This document shows, in pieces, positions 63,527-64,000 of a DNA stretch of 64,000 nucleotides. The notes under the pieces are model-generated. The model had not been told where the DNA came from, searched no databases, and was given only the letters and a program-made list of their open reading frames with translations. How positions within the stretch are numbered: the first letter of the stretch is position 1; every line of letters starts with the position of its first letter. A program made the translations under genes and the position numbers. Source of the DNA: Artemia franciscana (lineage: Eukaryota; Arthropoda; Branchiopoda; Anostraca; Artemiidae); the NCBI RefSeq assembly GCF_032884065.1, contig NC_088867.1, forward strand, positions 44,331,453-44,395,452, given 5' to 3'.

Positions 63527-63784
63527 AAAGATCTGGTTTAATGAAAATTTGCTATGCTAGATTAGTCATGAACATAAATAATAGTGTAACCTCACCTCTC
63601 TTGGTCATTCACCTTCCTAACTAGTTTGAATGGTAACACAAAAGAATTTTTGCTCTTATAAAATAAATAAGCTATAAAACAAAAAGAACAGCTCTGTTTG
63701 GTGCTCTTTCTGAAAATGTTAGGCTATTTGCTTTTCTGAATAGGCCTATGCACCTTCCCCTAATTTTCATGGATATAGCCCTAG

Positions 63785-64000
63785 GATGTAAGGTAAAATT
63801 CTAGTTAATTGACTTATTGCTATCTCGGTAAGGGTTTAGGTTAGGAAAATGAAACTTTCATTGATGGGTCTACAGGCTAAAGTATGTCCTAGGAAGGTAT
63901 TTAAAGTACCCGCCCCCACTCCTTCTCCCTCTAGAGGGACCTGAAATTTGCCTACATGACAGGTCTATATACCTATTGAAATTTTGACAAAACAAAATTT
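63785..64000 (+). repeat. dispersed repeat R1, copy in NELF-A intron 1
   Basis: TTAGGTTAGGAAAATGAAAC, TTTCATTGATGGGTCTACAG and CTAAAGTATGTCCTAGGAAG match the repeat at 51230-51310. It runs to the window edge. Confidence 0.55.

Overview
This is a gene-poor, AT-rich stretch of animal nuclear DNA (roughly two-thirds A+T) made up mostly of old repeats. Introns, a 721-bp (TA)n tract, decayed LINE and hAT copies, tRNA-derived SINEs and satellites exclude a prokaryote. The NELF-A first exon reads like an arthropod protein. The density of young and old repeats, and the look of the modular repeat family, suggest a branchiopod crustacean such as Artemia. That organism call is inference from memory, not from a search.

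Only two host genes can be supported. One is a 359-codon minus-strand exon (35407-36490) whose C-terminal OB-like domain matches SPATA22, the meiotic partner of MEIOB. The other is the first coding exon of NELF-A (63311-63520, plus strand), which ends at a GT donor; the rest of that gene lies beyond the window. A few short unassigned ORFs (15.5, 21.5, 28.2-29.6 and 42.9 kb) are listed with low confidence.

Layout. 0.7-3.6 kb: a decayed LINE with CCHC ORF1 remnant, endonuclease and RT. 3.6-9 kb: nothing recognised. 9.1-9.7 kb: a diverged inverted repeat. 10.1-13.1 kb: a 12-unit tandem array carrying (GTA)n-type tracts, followed by a piece of a modular interspersed family. 16.3-17.3 and 38.1-40.2 kb: two loci of one degenerate ~130-bp satellite, the second interrupted by a tRNA-derived SINE with target-site duplication. 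21.8-23.3, 29.7-30.7, 31.3-33.0 and 58.4-60.2 kb: copies of the modular family, which ends in a hairpin. 25.6-26.8 kb: a hAT (DUF4371/ZMYM-like) transposase pseudogene beside the giant (TA)n tract. 40.9-42.3, 57.1-57.7 and 60.8-62.4 kb: three RTE-type LINE copies, all minus strand, each with a (TAC)n edge. 43.8-44.7 kb: three (TA)n tracts, with a 381-bp foldback around the middle one. 45.7-46.5 and 49.2-50.0 kb: two CR1/Jockey-group LINE RT fragments. 50.4-56.6 kb: a 6.17-kb segment bounded by 22-bp terminal inverted repeats and a TAA duplication, with no visible transposase.

The two host genes need not be functionally linked. SPATA22 acts in meiotic recombination and NELF-A in promoter-proximal pausing of RNA polymerase II. 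Most of the window's interest lies in the repeats: nested insertions, an array that travels with the modular family, and the large TIR-bounded segment.
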